A stretch of 62,723 nt of DNA, from positions 1-62,723 of the forward strand of contig AUXH01000030.1 of assembly GCA_000482145.1 (NCBI GenBank), read 5' to 3'. How positions within the stretch are numbered: the stretch's first letter is position 1; each line of letters begins with the position of its first letter. This document shows positions 35,730-45,555 of this stretch, in pieces. Origin of the DNA: Strigomonas culicis. Taxonomy: Eukaryota; Euglenozoa; Kinetoplastea; Trypanosomatida; Trypanosomatidae. The notes beneath the pieces were generated by a model. That model was given only the letters and a program-made list of their open reading frames with translations, had not been told where the DNA came from and did no database searches. The position numbers were made by a program, and so were the translations under genes.

Positions 35730-36638
35730 ATGGGAAACTGTTGTAGTGATAACACAGTGTCTTCTAATGATGCCAGCAAAATAGACTTAGACCTTCCGAA
35801 GCGGCGCAAAAGGCGATCGACATCGGACTCCTCCGTGCCCTCCAAGGCGGAGGTGACCACGGGCGTCTGCTACCATTCGGACGAGCGATGCGAGTCGAGG
35901 AGCACCTCAACCCCCCCCGCCCCCCCGCGCTTTGGGGTGCTCCTGGCGCCCCCGACGGCGCCGCGCGCGGCCCTCCTCGCCGCGGCGCGCCGCGCGAACG
36001 CCTACGCGGACGAGCGCTTCACAGACACGCTTCAGGTGTCGGAGACAACGGAGACGTGGGACGGCGAGCCGGACGACATGACGGCGACGGAGGCCGTGGA
36101 CGTGAGCCACCCCACGCACATGCACCGCGTGTCGGACCTCGACGTCTTCAGCGAGGTCGAGTTCCCCGCCCCCGACGCGCGCGCGCGGGCGGGCGGCGGG
36201 GAGCGGCGGCTGCAGCACTGCGAGGCGGAGCGGCGCCAGGGCCTCGCGCGGCGCGTGGCGGACGCGCGGCGCCACGTCTTCGCGCGCGCGCTGCGGGAGC
36301 GCTGGGCGCAGGCGCGCGGCGAGCTGCTGCGGGCCTTCCTCGCGAGCCGCCTCGCGCTGCTGGCGCAGGTCGCCGAGGCGGACGAGTTCCTGCGGCGGCA
36401 GCGGCTCCTCGCCGAGTGGGTGGCGTCCGCCGAGCGGCTGGCCGCGGCCGCGCCCTGCGAGGACCCCTCCGCGCGGACGGGCGACGGGAGCCAGCGGATG
36501 GGGCGCCGCGCGGCGCTGGAGGGCGACCTCACGTCCAGCGAGGGCAACGAGGACGAGGAGACGACCCAGAGGCGCTCGTCGTCCATCACGGTGCGCGAGC
36601 TCCCGGCCCCGCAGCTAGAGTCGGCGGTGCGCGTCTAG
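35730..36638 (+). CDS. Dually acylated (MGNCC) protein of unknown function
   Basis: 302 aa from ATG at 35730; the extra two upstream codons would begin with TTG. The N-terminus MGNCCSDN has Gly2 for N-myristoylation (Ser6 fits the consensus) and Cys4/Cys5 for palmitoylation, the arrangement that sends several trypanosomatid proteins to the flagellar or plasma membrane. A basic KRRKRR patch follows at 27-32. The central part (about 150-235) is a highly Arg/Ala/Glu-rich helix, and the rest looks disordered. No known domain recognised. Extremely GC-rich centre. Confidence 0.75.
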   Translation: MGNCCSDNTVSSNDASKIDLDLPKRRKRRSTSDSSVPSKAEVTTGVCYHSDERCESRSTSTPPAPPRFGVLLAPPTAPRAALLAAARRANAYADERFTDTLQVSETTETWDGEPDDMTATEAVDVSHPTHMHRVSDLDVFSEVEFPAPDARARAGGGERRLQHCEAERRQGLARRVADARRHVFARALRERWAQARGELLRAFLASRLALLAQVAEADEFLRRQRLLAEWVASAERLAAAAPCEDPSARTGDGSQRMGRRAALEGDLTSSEGNEDEETTQRRSSSITVRELPAPQLESAVRV

Positions 36639-37183
36639 ACCCGGTAGAACTCCTTGACACAGAGTCAAAATACACAATAAACGCTCAGCTTTAACATGCA
36701 CATGTATAATTAATGCACATTATTTACTCGTTTCTCTTTTTTTTTTTTGGTGCCTTTTGTATTCTTTGTATTTTTTTTTATAGTTTCCTTTCATGTCGTT
36801 GTACAGAATTGGAGTTCTCAAGTAAATAATGTGCATACAGTATCTGTGTCCTTATTTACAAGAGAAGAGTTATTATAACTCTTTATTGCTATATCAACTA
36901 CTTTTTTTTTTGAAATCAAACACATTCTGTTTATCGAAGTTATTCTCTCTTTCGTACATACAACTATAACACTTTCTGAACAACGTGGATGTATTGATTC
37001 TGCGTATACAATTCTAACACTTCCATTATGTCATTCCTTTTTTTTTTTTGCACCCACACGTGCGTGTCGTCTGTACATCCATTCATTATTATTCTGTTCG
37101 TTTCCTGTTCATTCTTCTGCTCTCTTTCCCGCTCTTTTCTATACCAACCTATTCTGCCCACAAGCCAAAAAAAAAAAACGAAC
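36639..37183. other. AT-rich intergenic region
   Basis: No gene seen. Multiple T runs (near 36740, 36771, 36903 and 37040), then CT-rich 37090-37145 and an A12 run just before the LSm start. Confidence 0.6.
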
Positions 37184-37393
37184 ATGTCAGCGAACATATC
37201 CGCCAAGGTGAACAAGCGCTGCAGCTGCTACCTGGCGCACGGTGAGCGCATCGAAGGCTCTCTCGCTGCTATTGACGGCGGCTTCAATGTTGCTTTGACA
37301 GACGTGGATAGTCACGACGGCGCCACAGCATTCGTGCGAGGCGAAAACATCGTGTATGTGGCGTTTGAGGAAGCTGGCGACGGTCCGCAGTGA
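37184..37393 (+). CDS. LSM6: LSm protein, LSm6-like
   Basis: 69 aa from ATG at 37184; the open frame upstream is pyrimidine-rich UTR. Sm1 motif: CYLAHGERIEGSLAAIDGGFNVALTDV; Sm2 motif: AFVRGENIVYVAF. The pairing GxLAxxDGxxNxALxxx with FIRGxNVxYI points to LSm6 rather than other LSm proteins. As part of the LSm2-8 ring it would bind the U6 snRNA 3' end. Length is that of a minimal Sm fold. Confidence 0.8.
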   Translation: MSANISAKVNKRCSCYLAHGERIEGSLAAIDGGFNVALTDVDSHDGATAFVRGENIVYVAFEEAGDGPQ

Positions 37394-37709
37394 GGGACGT
37401 CGATGCACTGTGAATTATGAACTTGTATTGTTACATTTGTTGTGCGAATGCAGTGAAGAAACACCATCTCTTTCTTCCTTTTTCTTTTCCGTGTCTTTAT
37501 GCAGGCAGTTGTAGTCCCTCCCCCCCCCCTCTGTCTCTCTGCTGCTCCCTCGCTTTTGAATTGTTTCTTCTTTCCCTTTCACCCCCGATCTTTTTTTGTT
37601 TCTGTTTCGCCTTCATTCTTTCCGAAGTGACCGACACGTCCGTCGTACGATCTGCTGGTACTCGCGGCGCGGCCTTTTCCTTGTGTGTAACTGATTGCGT
37701 GCGAGCACC
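37394..37709. other. Intergenic region
   Basis: No gene seen. Strongly C/T-rich from 37460 to 37620, including a C10 run near 37521, then AG candidates before the ATG at 37710. Confidence 0.6.
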
Positions 37710-38060
37710 ATGGCGCTTCCCGGCGTGGCGCGGTACGAACGGATGCCCACTCGCACGAAGGTGCAGTTTTTCTGGATCTCGATGCTGATGATGGGCTTCG
37801 TGTACCAATTCTTGAAAATGACGGTGCTCCGTGTACAGCCGAAGCGCGAAGAGCAAATGTACATGCACATCCAAAGTTTGTATGGTGACAACATCCCGGA
37901 GGAGCTCATCCAGCTCGCGAAGCGTCAGCGCGAGGCGCAGGACGCCCTCTCACTTACAACGATGCTCCGCACCCCGACGCCCGGCCAGACGTCTCACGCG
38001 CTGCAGAACGAGCTCGACCCGCGCGCGCTCTTGAAACACAAGAGTTGGAATGGGTACTAA
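37710..38060 (+). CDS. Small single-pass membrane protein, probably mitochondrial
   Basis: 116 aa from ATG at 37710 (upstream codons would start at TTG). A basic N-terminus (about 1-18) is followed by one hydrophobic helix FFWISMLMMGFVYQFL (about 19-34) and a charged helical tail rich in Gln, Arg and Glu. This resembles accessory subunits of mitochondrial respiratory complexes, but the family is not recognised. Confidence 0.7.
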   Translation: MALPGVARYERMPTRTKVQFFWISMLMMGFVYQFLKMTVLRVQPKREEQMYMHIQSLYGDNIPEELIQLAKRQREAQDALSLTTMLRTPTPGQTSHALQNELDPRALLKHKSWNGY

Positions 38061-38407
38061 CACGCGCATGCACCGGTGCGCATGTTCGTTGGTGAGTGTG
38101 GTGTGTATGTATGTGCTTGTTACAGTTTTCTAATTACATTGTCTCTCTTTTCGATTGGAGTGCACTTAATAATCTGTTGTAATAGGACAAGTGCGCTTCT
38201 CCACTGGATGTGCTCCAGCGGCTCCTCCTTATGGGATGTGGGGGGGGGGCGCACCGGGAGCTCCTTACAGATCGTATGCGTTTTGTTTCCTCACACTAGC
38301 TCTCTGCTCTCCTCTTCTCTGACCCCCTCCCCTCTCCAGTGTAGCACTTGCACTAGACTAAAGCACAACAAAGAAAAAAAAAGGTCCAACTACACGGACG
38401 ATAAACG
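38061..38407. other. Intergenic region
   Basis: No gene seen. A G10 run near 38239 and CT-rich sequence at 38295-38340 precede the 81-aa gene. Confidence 0.6.
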
Positions 38408-38653
38408 ATGTACGTATTTGTGCATGTGCGAGAAAAGGTGATCAAACTAAGCTGCGGCGACGGCACGCAGAGCATCTCTTGGCTAGGCAATGCGGCAATG
38501 GTCTTTTATGACTCGACGCTTGGCAAAAAGTACGGCTCCCCTGTCGCCGTTCGAAAGGAAGGCGGCGTGGCGTGCGATCCGAACGGGCGTGTGTGCGACA
38601 CCCTCGATGACAACCAGCATGTGTTTGCGGAGCTGGACGAGTCCATTGTATAG
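38408..38653 (+). CDS. Small conserved-looking protein of unknown function
   Basis: 81 aa from ATG at 38408. It starts with a beta-strand-like MYVFVHVREKVIKLSCGDG, continues WLGNAAMVFYD and ends with CDTLDDNQHVFAEL, which could be a ubiquitin-like beta-grasp fold. No motif identifies a function. Codon composition is clearly coding and the gene is flanked by usual splice signals. Short length limits certainty. Confidence 0.65.
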   Translation: MYVFVHVREKVIKLSCGDGTQSISWLGNAAMVFYDSTLGKKYGSPVAVRKEGGVACDPNGRVCDTLDDNQHVFAELDESIV

Positions 38654-38903
38654 TATCTTCCGTTTGATTTCGGTACCATGTAAACTAAAACCACATCTCT
38701 TTTTCCTTTTAGAGACAACCCACCACGCGCTTACGGCATCTTTTTTTTTTTTTTGCTGTTGTCATTCTGTTCCTGTGTATGATTACTTTGTATCCTTTTC
38801 TGTTTATTTGATCCTTTCTGAACGTTTCCCTACCCTCCTCGTGACCGTTTGCTACTCTTACTTTATGTACCAGCCATCTGTTTAGTCTTTTTTTTTTTTG
38901 GTG

Positions 38904-39791
38904 ATGTCCGAGCCGCACCTTACCCATCTCGTGCAATCTATTGCGAACGGGAACGGCGAGTGGGCGGCGGTGCCCCGCAGCGTCCGTCACTCGGTCTTAC
39001 TGTCACTGCAGCCGCAGCCGCGGGAGCGCCCGTCGCCGCGCCGCCCGGTCGACCTGCCCTCGCTGACGGACGGGATGGTGCAGCGCAGCGTGGAGACCTT
39101 CGAGGACGGCGCATGGGTGCGCGACGGGGCCGTGCGCAACTTCGCGCAGCTCCACAACACGATCGAGACGCTATACACCTCCATGACGGGCCAGCTGGAG
39201 TCGCTGCTGCGGACGGCGATGCAGCTGCACCCCGACATCCTTTCCGATGTGCAGGACCACTTCCACCTCCGGCGCAGCGATGACATCCCCGACGGCGTCC
39301 CGATCGACGACGAGCGCGTCGAGTGCATCGCGCGCCAGGAGCGGGTGCTGGGGGAGCTCGTGGCGGACCTGCGCCAGCTCCGCAGCACGTCCGTGCGCTT
39401 CGCGGCGCACTTCCTGACGGACGGCGAGAAGCGCGCGATGGGGGCCGACCCCGCCTATCTGCGGCCCGAGGACATGGACCGCGAGGCGGGGGGCCGCCCG
39501 CCGCGCGGCGCCGCCCGCTCGGGCCGGCGCGGCTCCTCGCCAGGCGTGGCGGGGTCCGCGGCGCTGTACCCGGAACTGGAGCGCCGCACCGCGTCGCCGT
39601 TCAACCGCGTCTCGCCGGACGACCCGTACCTGGCGGAGCTGCGGCGGCAGTACATGGCGCGCGTGTCGGAGCTGAACGGCGTAGACAAACCGGACGCGTA
39701 CCCGCGCGGCGCAAAGAGCCACCGAACGGACTCGTCTGCAACCTCGCAAGCAACATCAGAGAGCAGAAGGCATAGCAGAAGGAAACATTAG
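38904..39791 (+). CDS. Helical protein of unknown function, possible paralogue of the 40192 gene
   Basis: 295 aa from ATG at 38904, directly after a T-rich tract; the two extra upstream codons begin with TTG. Middle part (70-175) is predicted helical (NFAQLHNTIETLYTSMTGQL, RQERVLGELVADLRQLRS), followed by HFLTDGEKRAMGADP and a disordered Arg/Ser/Pro-rich tail ending in RRHSRRKH. The segment with LTDGEKRAMG resembles LTPEEKRYLG in the next gene, and both are preceded by similar paired helices. No known domain recognised. Confidence 0.75.
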   Translation: MSEPHLTHLVQSIANGNGEWAAVPRSVRHSVLLSLQPQPRERPSPRRPVDLPSLTDGMVQRSVETFEDGAWVRDGAVRNFAQLHNTIETLYTSMTGQLESLLRTAMQLHPDILSDVQDHFHLRRSDDIPDGVPIDDERVECIARQERVLGELVADLRQLRSTSVRFAAHFLTDGEKRAMGADPAYLRPEDMDREAGGRPPRGAARSGRRGSSPGVAGSAALYPELERRTASPFNRVSPDDPYLAELRRQYMARVSELNGVDKPDAYPRGAKSHRTDSSATSQATSESRRHSRRKH

Positions 39792-40191
39792 CTCCTGTCT
39801 ATTAGACTTGTTCCTGTTTGTTGAAGCCAACAATTCTTTTCTTGTCTGTTTGACAAGAAAACTGTACATTGCTCAATTCATTAGACGTGGACTGCATACC
39901 AGCTGTTCATTTGTTTTTTTCCCCTTCCTGTTATTCCTCTAGTTCGCTCTCTCTCGTTTTTTTTTTTGTCGTAGAGGAGACATCTACAATCTATAAGCGT
40001 CTCCTTCAAGTAGGATGTTATTGATACACCTTGCGTACGGTTTTCACACCCTTCCCGTATCTCTTCTTAAAAAGACCAGAACGATATAGAACGTATACCG
40101 TTGAGCACTTCGACGACATCATACGAAGTCCCTTTTCCCTCTTTTTTTTTTCATTTTTCAAGTGTATTATTATTGGATTTGGATAAGGTAG
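39792..40191. other. Intergenic region
   Basis: No gene seen. T-rich runs at 39958-39967 and 40143-40151. The last one, followed by AG at 40188-40191, probably serves the 583-aa gene. Confidence 0.6.
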
Positions 40192-41943
40192 ATGCCTTCT
40201 GACCCTTCGTATAGTTCTGGCTTCACGCTGCTGTCCAAGCGGCGGGAGGGACCGCCGCTGAACATCCGACCGGTCATACGGCAGCTGCACGTGCTGCAGG
40301 AGGGGAGCGCGGCGTACGTGCCGCAGCTCGCCGCGACGGTCCAGTCCGTGAGCGAGGCGCAGACGGAGCACCGCCTGCGCGCGCTGGCAGGCTGCAGGCC
40401 GCCGGCCGCGGAGACGCCAGCGGCCCGGGCGCACGTGTACAACAAGCAGAGCCCGGGGCCCCAGCAGTGCATCTCGTACACGGACTCGCCGAACGTCTCG
40501 CGGCTGCGGAGCCCGCAGTCCGCTGTGAACGCGAGCAAGACGCCGCCGCGCGGGACGCGCCCCGCCGGCCAGTCCCGCGTGTACGGCGCGTCGCCCAGTG
40601 CGCATCCGTCGCCGCGGGCGGTGTCGCCCATGCGGAACGCGTCGGTGCTGCTGGACAGAGACGGCGTCATCAGCAGCACGGAGCGCACGCGCTTCCGCGG
40701 CGAGGTGACGAAGAATCTGATGGACCTCTTCAAGGAGACGGAGGAGCTGTACGAGTGCCGCGAGAACATGCGGCGGCAGATCTTCGACGCGATGCGGGCG
40801 GACCCGCGCCACGCGAAGGAGGCTGCCGGCAGCGTGCGGCTCGCGCGCACACCGACGCGGGAGCAGCTGGATGCGCTCGGCGGCGTGGAGGCGGCCCTCG
40901 AGCAGCTGCAGGCGGCCACGCGAGAGCTCGCCGCGACCTATCTGACGCCGGAGGAGAAGCGCTACCTCGGCGTCAACACGCACCAGTTCCAGTCGCGCGG
41001 CGAGAGGCAGTCCACGTATCAGTACGTGACGGAAGACCGACGGGCGGGCCGGCAGCGCGCGGCGGCGGCCGCGGGCGCCACCGGCTACAGCCGAGAGAGC
41101 GGCGCCGTCGAGACCCCTGTGTCGCCGGCGGATGCGTGCGTCGGGCGGGAGGAGGGCTCCGCGGCGCGCACAGTGGACACGCGGCGCTCGACGGCGACGG
41201 TGGAGACGGTCGGCGCGGCGCGCGCGCCGCCGTCCTTCATGGAGGCTGCCGAGCGGCCCACGCCGCTGGCATCGGCTGCGCCTGCGCCGCGACCGGCGGC
41301 GTCGTCTGCGGCCGCATCGTCTGCGTCGTCGGCCCACCGGTCCGTGCCCGCGTCGCGGCAGCACCCGGCGGCCCCGCCGCCCCCGGCACAGCCTGCGCCG
41401 TACGTGGTGCCACCGGCTGCCACATTGCTGAGGGCGTCCACGCACACGCCGCCGCCGGACGCGCCACGCGGCGGCGGCGAGGCCGACGCCGACGCCGTGG
41501 GGTCGGTGAGCAGCCGTACGCCGGAGAGACGGAAGGGCCCGGCGCGGTCGGTCTCCACGCTAGACGACGGCAACCGCAGCGTGGCTTCCCAGGGCTCTGC
41601 CGCCGCGAAGGCAGCGAAGGCGCCCGACACGAGTGACGGTGATGAGACGGTGATGGACATCCCCGTGCCGTCGCAGCCCCCGGCGGAGAGCGCGGCGGAG
41701 AGCGCGGCGCCGGCAAAGGTGCCGCCTGCGTTTGCCCTCGTGTTCAAGAAGATGCCAGGCGGCCAGATGGTGAAGGTGCCCGGCGACGCCGTGCCCGCTT
41801 CCATGGCGCCCGCACCTTCGCAGCCGGTCGGCGATGTGCCTGCCGCTGCGGCGGAAGCACCGGACACAGAACCGCCTGCACTGCCCAAGCGCACTGAGCT
41901 CAAGCGGTTTGTCATTGACTCGGACAGTGACAGCTCCGCATAG
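40192..41943 (+). CDS. Large low-complexity protein with short helical domain
   Basis: 583 aa from ATG at 40192. Residues about 160-275 form helices (GEVTKNLMDLFKETEELYE, ENMRRQIFDAM, VEAALEQLQAATRELAATYL then TPEEKRYLG). The remaining N-terminal and C-terminal parts are Ala/Pro/Ser-rich and presumably disordered, with an acidic end (SDSDSSA). The helical domain looks related to that of the upstream gene at 38904. Unknown function; the layout suits a scaffold or cytoskeletal protein. Confidence 0.78.
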   Translation: MPSDPSYSSGFTLLSKRREGPPLNIRPVIRQLHVLQEGSAAYVPQLAATVQSVSEAQTEHRLRALAGCRPPAAETPAARAHVYNKQSPGPQQCISYTDSPNVSRLRSPQSAVNASKTPPRGTRPAGQSRVYGASPSAHPSPRAVSPMRNASVLLDRDGVISSTERTRFRGEVTKNLMDLFKETEELYECRENMRRQIFDAMRADPRHAKEAAGSVRLARTPTREQLDALGGVEAALEQLQAATRELAATYLTPEEKRYLGVNTHQFQSRGERQSTYQYVTEDRRAGRQRAAAAAGATGYSRESGAVETPVSPADACVGREEGSAARTVDTRRSTATVETVGAARAPPSFMEAAERPTPLASAAPAPRPAASSAAASSASSAHRSVPASRQHPAAPPPPAQPAPYVVPPAATLLRASTHTPPPDAPRGGGEADADAVGSVSSRTPERRKGPARSVSTLDDGNRSVASQGSAAAKAAKAPDTSDGDETVMDIPVPSQPPAESAAESAAPAKVPPAFALVFKKMPGGQMVKVPGDAVPASMAPAPSQPVGDVPAAAAEAPDTEPPALPKRTELKRFVIDSDSDSSA

Positions 41944-42374
41944 CGAGCTTCAGCGCATTAACGGCGGCGGTCGTGACGCTTTCTGCTTTCCATTATTGCT
42001 GAATCATTGTTGTCTCGTCACCTTCCCCCTCCCTCTTGTTATTTCTAGATCTTAGATTGATCCGTGTTGCACGCCCATCAACGAGCACTGTACGTTTACC
42101 TCAACTCTTTTTTGTTTTTCTTGTTGACATTCACCTTGATTTGCATTAAACGATATATACTATATGCGTCTGATCCCCTTTTGTTTAATGTACTCTTTTG
42201 AGTGTACTATCTTTCCTTTTTCCTTTACCCCCACATTCTCACTCGTTCACATACCATAAAACAACAGTCTATCAATAATAATAATAACAAACGGGATTGC
42301 AATAGTGATTACACTAAAAGCGAACCCAATCGAACACAAAGAAACAACATATACAAGAAGGCCGTATATTATAA
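41944..42374. other. Intergenic region
   Basis: No gene seen. T/C-rich at 42100-42240, then an A-rich, (AAT)-like stretch (42270-42370) forming the probable 5' UTR of the glutaredoxin gene. Confidence 0.6.
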
Positions 42375-42953
42375 ATGAGACGCCTTTGCATGTCCGTGTT
42401 AGCCTCGCGCGTGCGAACCACCGCCGGCGCAACGCTGCTGCCCATCGCGTCTGGGTCGCTGCGCGTGGAGCCGAGCTTACGGGCGTCCATGCGCTTTGCG
42501 TCTTCCACCCCCAAGGAAGGCCTCCCGCCCATTGGCGGTGACGTGGAGGAGAACGAGGAGACGCACCCGGACTTTCAGCCTCGCATGGTCGCCAGCGACC
42601 TGGCGGCGGACGAGATCGCTATGATCAAGAAGGACATTGACGATACGATCAAAGAGGAGGACATTGTCATTTTCATCAAGGGCGTGCCGGAGGCCCCTAT
42701 GTGTGCCTTTTCGATGCGCATGGTGGATGCGATGGACGCACTGGGGGTGGAGTATACCGCCTTCGACGTCCTGGCGCACCCTGTGGTGCGCACCTACGTC
42801 AAGGAGGTCAGCCAGTGGCCCACCATTCCACAGTTGTTTGTTAAGGGTGAGTTTGCGGGTGGTATTGATATTGTGCTCAAAATGGCGGAGGGCGGTGAGC
42901 TGCAGATGCTCTTGGAGCAGAAGGGTATCAAACATCGTACACAGAATAAGTAA
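42375..42953 (+). CDS. Mitochondrial monothiol glutaredoxin (1-C-Grx1-like)
   Basis: 192 aa from ATG at 42375. A mitochondrial presequence (about 1-35, Arg/Ser/Ala-rich) and an acidic linker precede a Grx domain from about 75. The active site is CAFS at 110-113 (family usual CGFS; trypanosomal 1-C-Grx1 has CAYS as I recall). Also present are WPTIPQLFVKGEFAGGIDI, matching the WPTxPQLYxxGEFxGGxDI block that binds glutathione and the iron-sulphur cluster. It functions in mitochondrial Fe-S cluster transfer. Confidence 0.93.
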   Translation: MRRLCMSVLASRVRTTAGATLLPIASGSLRVEPSLRASMRFASSTPKEGLPPIGGDVEENEETHPDFQPRMVASDLAADEIAMIKKDIDDTIKEEDIVIFIKGVPEAPMCAFSMRMVDAMDALGVEYTAFDVLAHPVVRTYVKEVSQWPTIPQLFVKGEFAGGIDIVLKMAEGGELQMLLEQKGIKHRTQNK

Positions 42954-43238
42954 ACGGGAAACTATCACACAGCTGAAGCGTGCACAAAGAAACGAATGCG
43001 TTTTCCTAGCTACCTTACGTAAATCGAACTAATTCTTCGTGTTCCTTATGTTCACTGTCATGTGTGTAGGACTTCTTTCCCACCCGTCACGTTTTCATGT
43101 ATCAGATACATCGTCATGCTTCTTGCCAGCACACCACTTTCCCTCCATTTTCTGTTTTATCGTCTCTCTTTATTATCCATTTCCTTTCTTGCGCTAGTAA
43201 CTCTTACGGTTCGTATTTGTTCTTTCCCCTTTCTGAGG

Positions 43239-44168
43239 ATGAACCGACGCAGCGCCTTCGTGACGACAAACCTTGTGGGCGGGCTGGGCAACCAACTCTT
43301 TCTTGTCGCGAACCTCTTAGCAACGGCGAAGCGAAACAACGTGGCTGCGTTTCTACCGCGCGCACCGCTCAGCAGCAGCTGCGAGGCGCCGCGACCAACG
43401 TACTGGCCGTCCGTGTTTCAGGACCTGCCCGCGTTTGGCGTCGCCGAGGAGGTGCCGACAGACCTACCCGTCACCGCTGTCTCAGAGAGCCGACCCGTTG
43501 CTCCGGTCACGCTCCATTCGTCTGCACCGCAGATATACGATATGGTGGGCTTTTTTCAATCCGACGTGTACTTCCGGGACTACCCCATCATCAAGAGCGT
43601 CATACCGCGGAGCTTGATCGCGAAGGCCGCCGAGCACATGCGGGTGAACTACGGCATCGAGCGCGAGACCCACGCCGTGGCGCTGCACCTCCGGCGCGGG
43701 GACTATACGCGCATGCGGCACGTCTTCGAGGAGCTGCCGCTGAGCTACTATGACACGGCCTTGCGCCAGTTGCTGGGCGGCTTTCTCTTGCGCGATATTG
43801 TGTGTGCCTATGAGGGGAAGGGACACCAAGTGAAGGTGCTTATCTTCTGTGAGGAGACGCTGTTCGGTGACACCGCTGTGGGGTACTTTGCCTCCAAGTA
43901 CGCAGGCCTTGATGTTTCCCTTGTACACGCGACGAACGAGGTCAACGCTCCGTTTCAGAGCGGTGTGGAATGCCCCAGAGACGTGCTGGAGCTCTTGATG
44001 ATACACCTCTGCAGTGATGTGGTGATGGCAAACTCCACCTTCTCGTGGTGGGGAGCCTACTTGAATGAAAAACCGCTGCGCCGCGTCGTTGCGCCATCCA
44101 AATGGTTTGTTCAGGATCCGTACCCCTCATCCAACCACCTATACTGTGACGACTGGATACTGCTATAA
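43239..44168 (+). CDS. FUT1: GT11 alpha-1,2-fucosyltransferase (FUT1-like)
   Basis: 309 aa from ATG at 43239. Motif I is HLRRGDY (150-156), the N-terminal block is NLVGGLGNQLFLVANLL, and the C-terminal block is VVMANSTFSWWGAYL, all diagnostic of GT11 GDP-fucose transferases. From memory, Leishmania and T. brucei have a single essential FUT1 of this type that acts in the mitochondrion. An in-frame ATG at 43116 would add 41 residues forming a hydrophobic anchor, but that stretch is also the pyrimidine tract ending in TAG at about 43198. The shorter start is therefore preferred. Confidence 0.9.
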   Translation: MNRRSAFVTTNLVGGLGNQLFLVANLLATAKRNNVAAFLPRAPLSSSCEAPRPTYWPSVFQDLPAFGVAEEVPTDLPVTAVSESRPVAPVTLHSSAPQIYDMVGFFQSDVYFRDYPIIKSVIPRSLIAKAAEHMRVNYGIERETHAVALHLRRGDYTRMRHVFEELPLSYYDTALRQLLGGFLLRDIVCAYEGKGHQVKVLIFCEETLFGDTAVGYFASKYAGLDVSLVHATNEVNAPFQSGVECPRDVLELLMIHLCSDVVMANSTFSWWGAYLNEKPLRRVVAPSKWFVQDPYPSSNHLYCDDWILL

Positions 44169-44442
44169 CCGTTCGCCCCTTTTCTTTTTTTTTGTCTCCT
44201 TGCTGTCGGATCACAGAATGTCACACGCCGTCGCAGCGGTGAGGTAGGCACCAGAAGCCCGTGCACTAGCTGCGCCTCCTTTTCCCATTCCTTTTTTAAA
44301 ATCCTTTTTTTTTCTCTCTCTTTCACTCCTTCTTTTGTCAATCGTACCCTTCCCTGGGCAGCTTCAGAGGTGAAAAGAGACAAACAGAAAACAAAACAAA
44401 GAGAAAAAAAACGGTTGACTGAGAGAACGACAGCACACCACA

Positions 44443-45255
44443 ATGAAGAGAGTTCTTGCGCTGGCGGAGAGTTACCATGGCGGCTACACAGTGTACAAGT
44501 CGAAGACAGCTGTGGTGCACATTCTCAAGGAGGTGGAGCGGCTGCACCTGCCCTGGTGGAACTCTCGGTGCTCCGCGTTCGTGGAGGCGGTGGAGCAGGT
44601 GCCGCTGCTCACGGACCTGCGTCACAGCCACCCGGTGGTCGTGGTGGAGGGCCTCGACGGCGTGGGCAAAACCCTCATCACCCGCACACTGGCGGAGCGG
44701 CTGGAGGGCGCGGTGGAGCGCACGCCCCCGCCCGCGTGGGATGACATCCGGCCGCTGTACCGCGGCGAGCACGCGGCTGTCGCGCGGTGCTTCTACGCGG
44801 GCGCCAACTACTTGGCCGCCGCGTCCATAGTGGGCGCCGCAACGCAGCGCCCCGTGGTGGTGGACCGGTGGTGGGGCTCCACGTGCGCGATGGCGTTGGC
44901 GAACGAGCGGGAGCTGCGCACGCTGCCGCCGGAGGGACACGAGGTCTACCGGTGGCCCTCTGACTTGGCCAACCCGGACGCCGGGTACGTGGTCTTCATC
45001 GACGAGGCCACGCGGCAGCGGCGCATCAAGGCGAGGGCGCCCGAGGACGCGGAGGAGCAGCGACTGTCCGCGAAGGCGGAGATGCGCAGGACGGCGATGG
45101 AGGCGTTTCGACGCACGGCTTGCCTAGTGCCCGTGGAGGCTATCACATATCGCGTGGCTGTCAACACCATTCTACGGGATCTGGAAACTCGTGGGATGAT
45201 TCCGGCAGCCAAATTGTTCACTGCATCCGAGTTGGATGAGATTAAGCCGTATTGA
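44443..45255 (+). CDS. Thymidylate kinase-like nucleoside monophosphate kinase
   Basis: 270 aa from ATG at 44443. P-loop VVEGLDGVGKT (67-77) is preceded by a domain of about 65 residues. VVVDRWWGSTCAMA is the family DR-box, and RIKARAPEDAEEQRLS looks like the LID region (Arg-rich, RxxxR). It resembles dTMP kinase or the CMPK2-type mitochondrial UMP-CMP kinase branch, and the N-terminal extension favours the latter. Substrate preference cannot be told from sequence. Confidence 0.82.
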   Translation: MKRVLALAESYHGGYTVYKSKTAVVHILKEVERLHLPWWNSRCSAFVEAVEQVPLLTDLRHSHPVVVVEGLDGVGKTLITRTLAERLEGAVERTPPPAWDDIRPLYRGEHAAVARCFYAGANYLAAASIVGAATQRPVVVDRWWGSTCAMALANERELRTLPPEGHEVYRWPSDLANPDAGYVVFIDEATRQRRIKARAPEDAEEQRLSAKAEMRRTAMEAFRRTACLVPVEAITYRVAVNTILRDLETRGMIPAAKLFTASELDEIKPY

Positions 45256-45555
45256 TGCAACGGTATTTTTCTTCTTCCCTCTCCTGCACACACTCCGGCT
45301 TTAGTATTTCAACTCCTTCTCAGCAGCCTTCTGAGGCCTGCCGGCGCTCTAACTCTATTGTGCTCTAATATATGGAGATAGCATGCCCATCTCTCTTTCT
45401 CTCCTCTTACTCGTACTTCTTTCTCCTCCAGGTAACCGGTTCGGACATATATTTAAATAGAGCAGTGCCGACCAGGAAGGGACCCGCGTTTTCTTTGAAG
45501 GAAACAAAGTCAAGGCTAACTATACTCAACTTTTTGTTCCATTGCGGTCTTGGGA

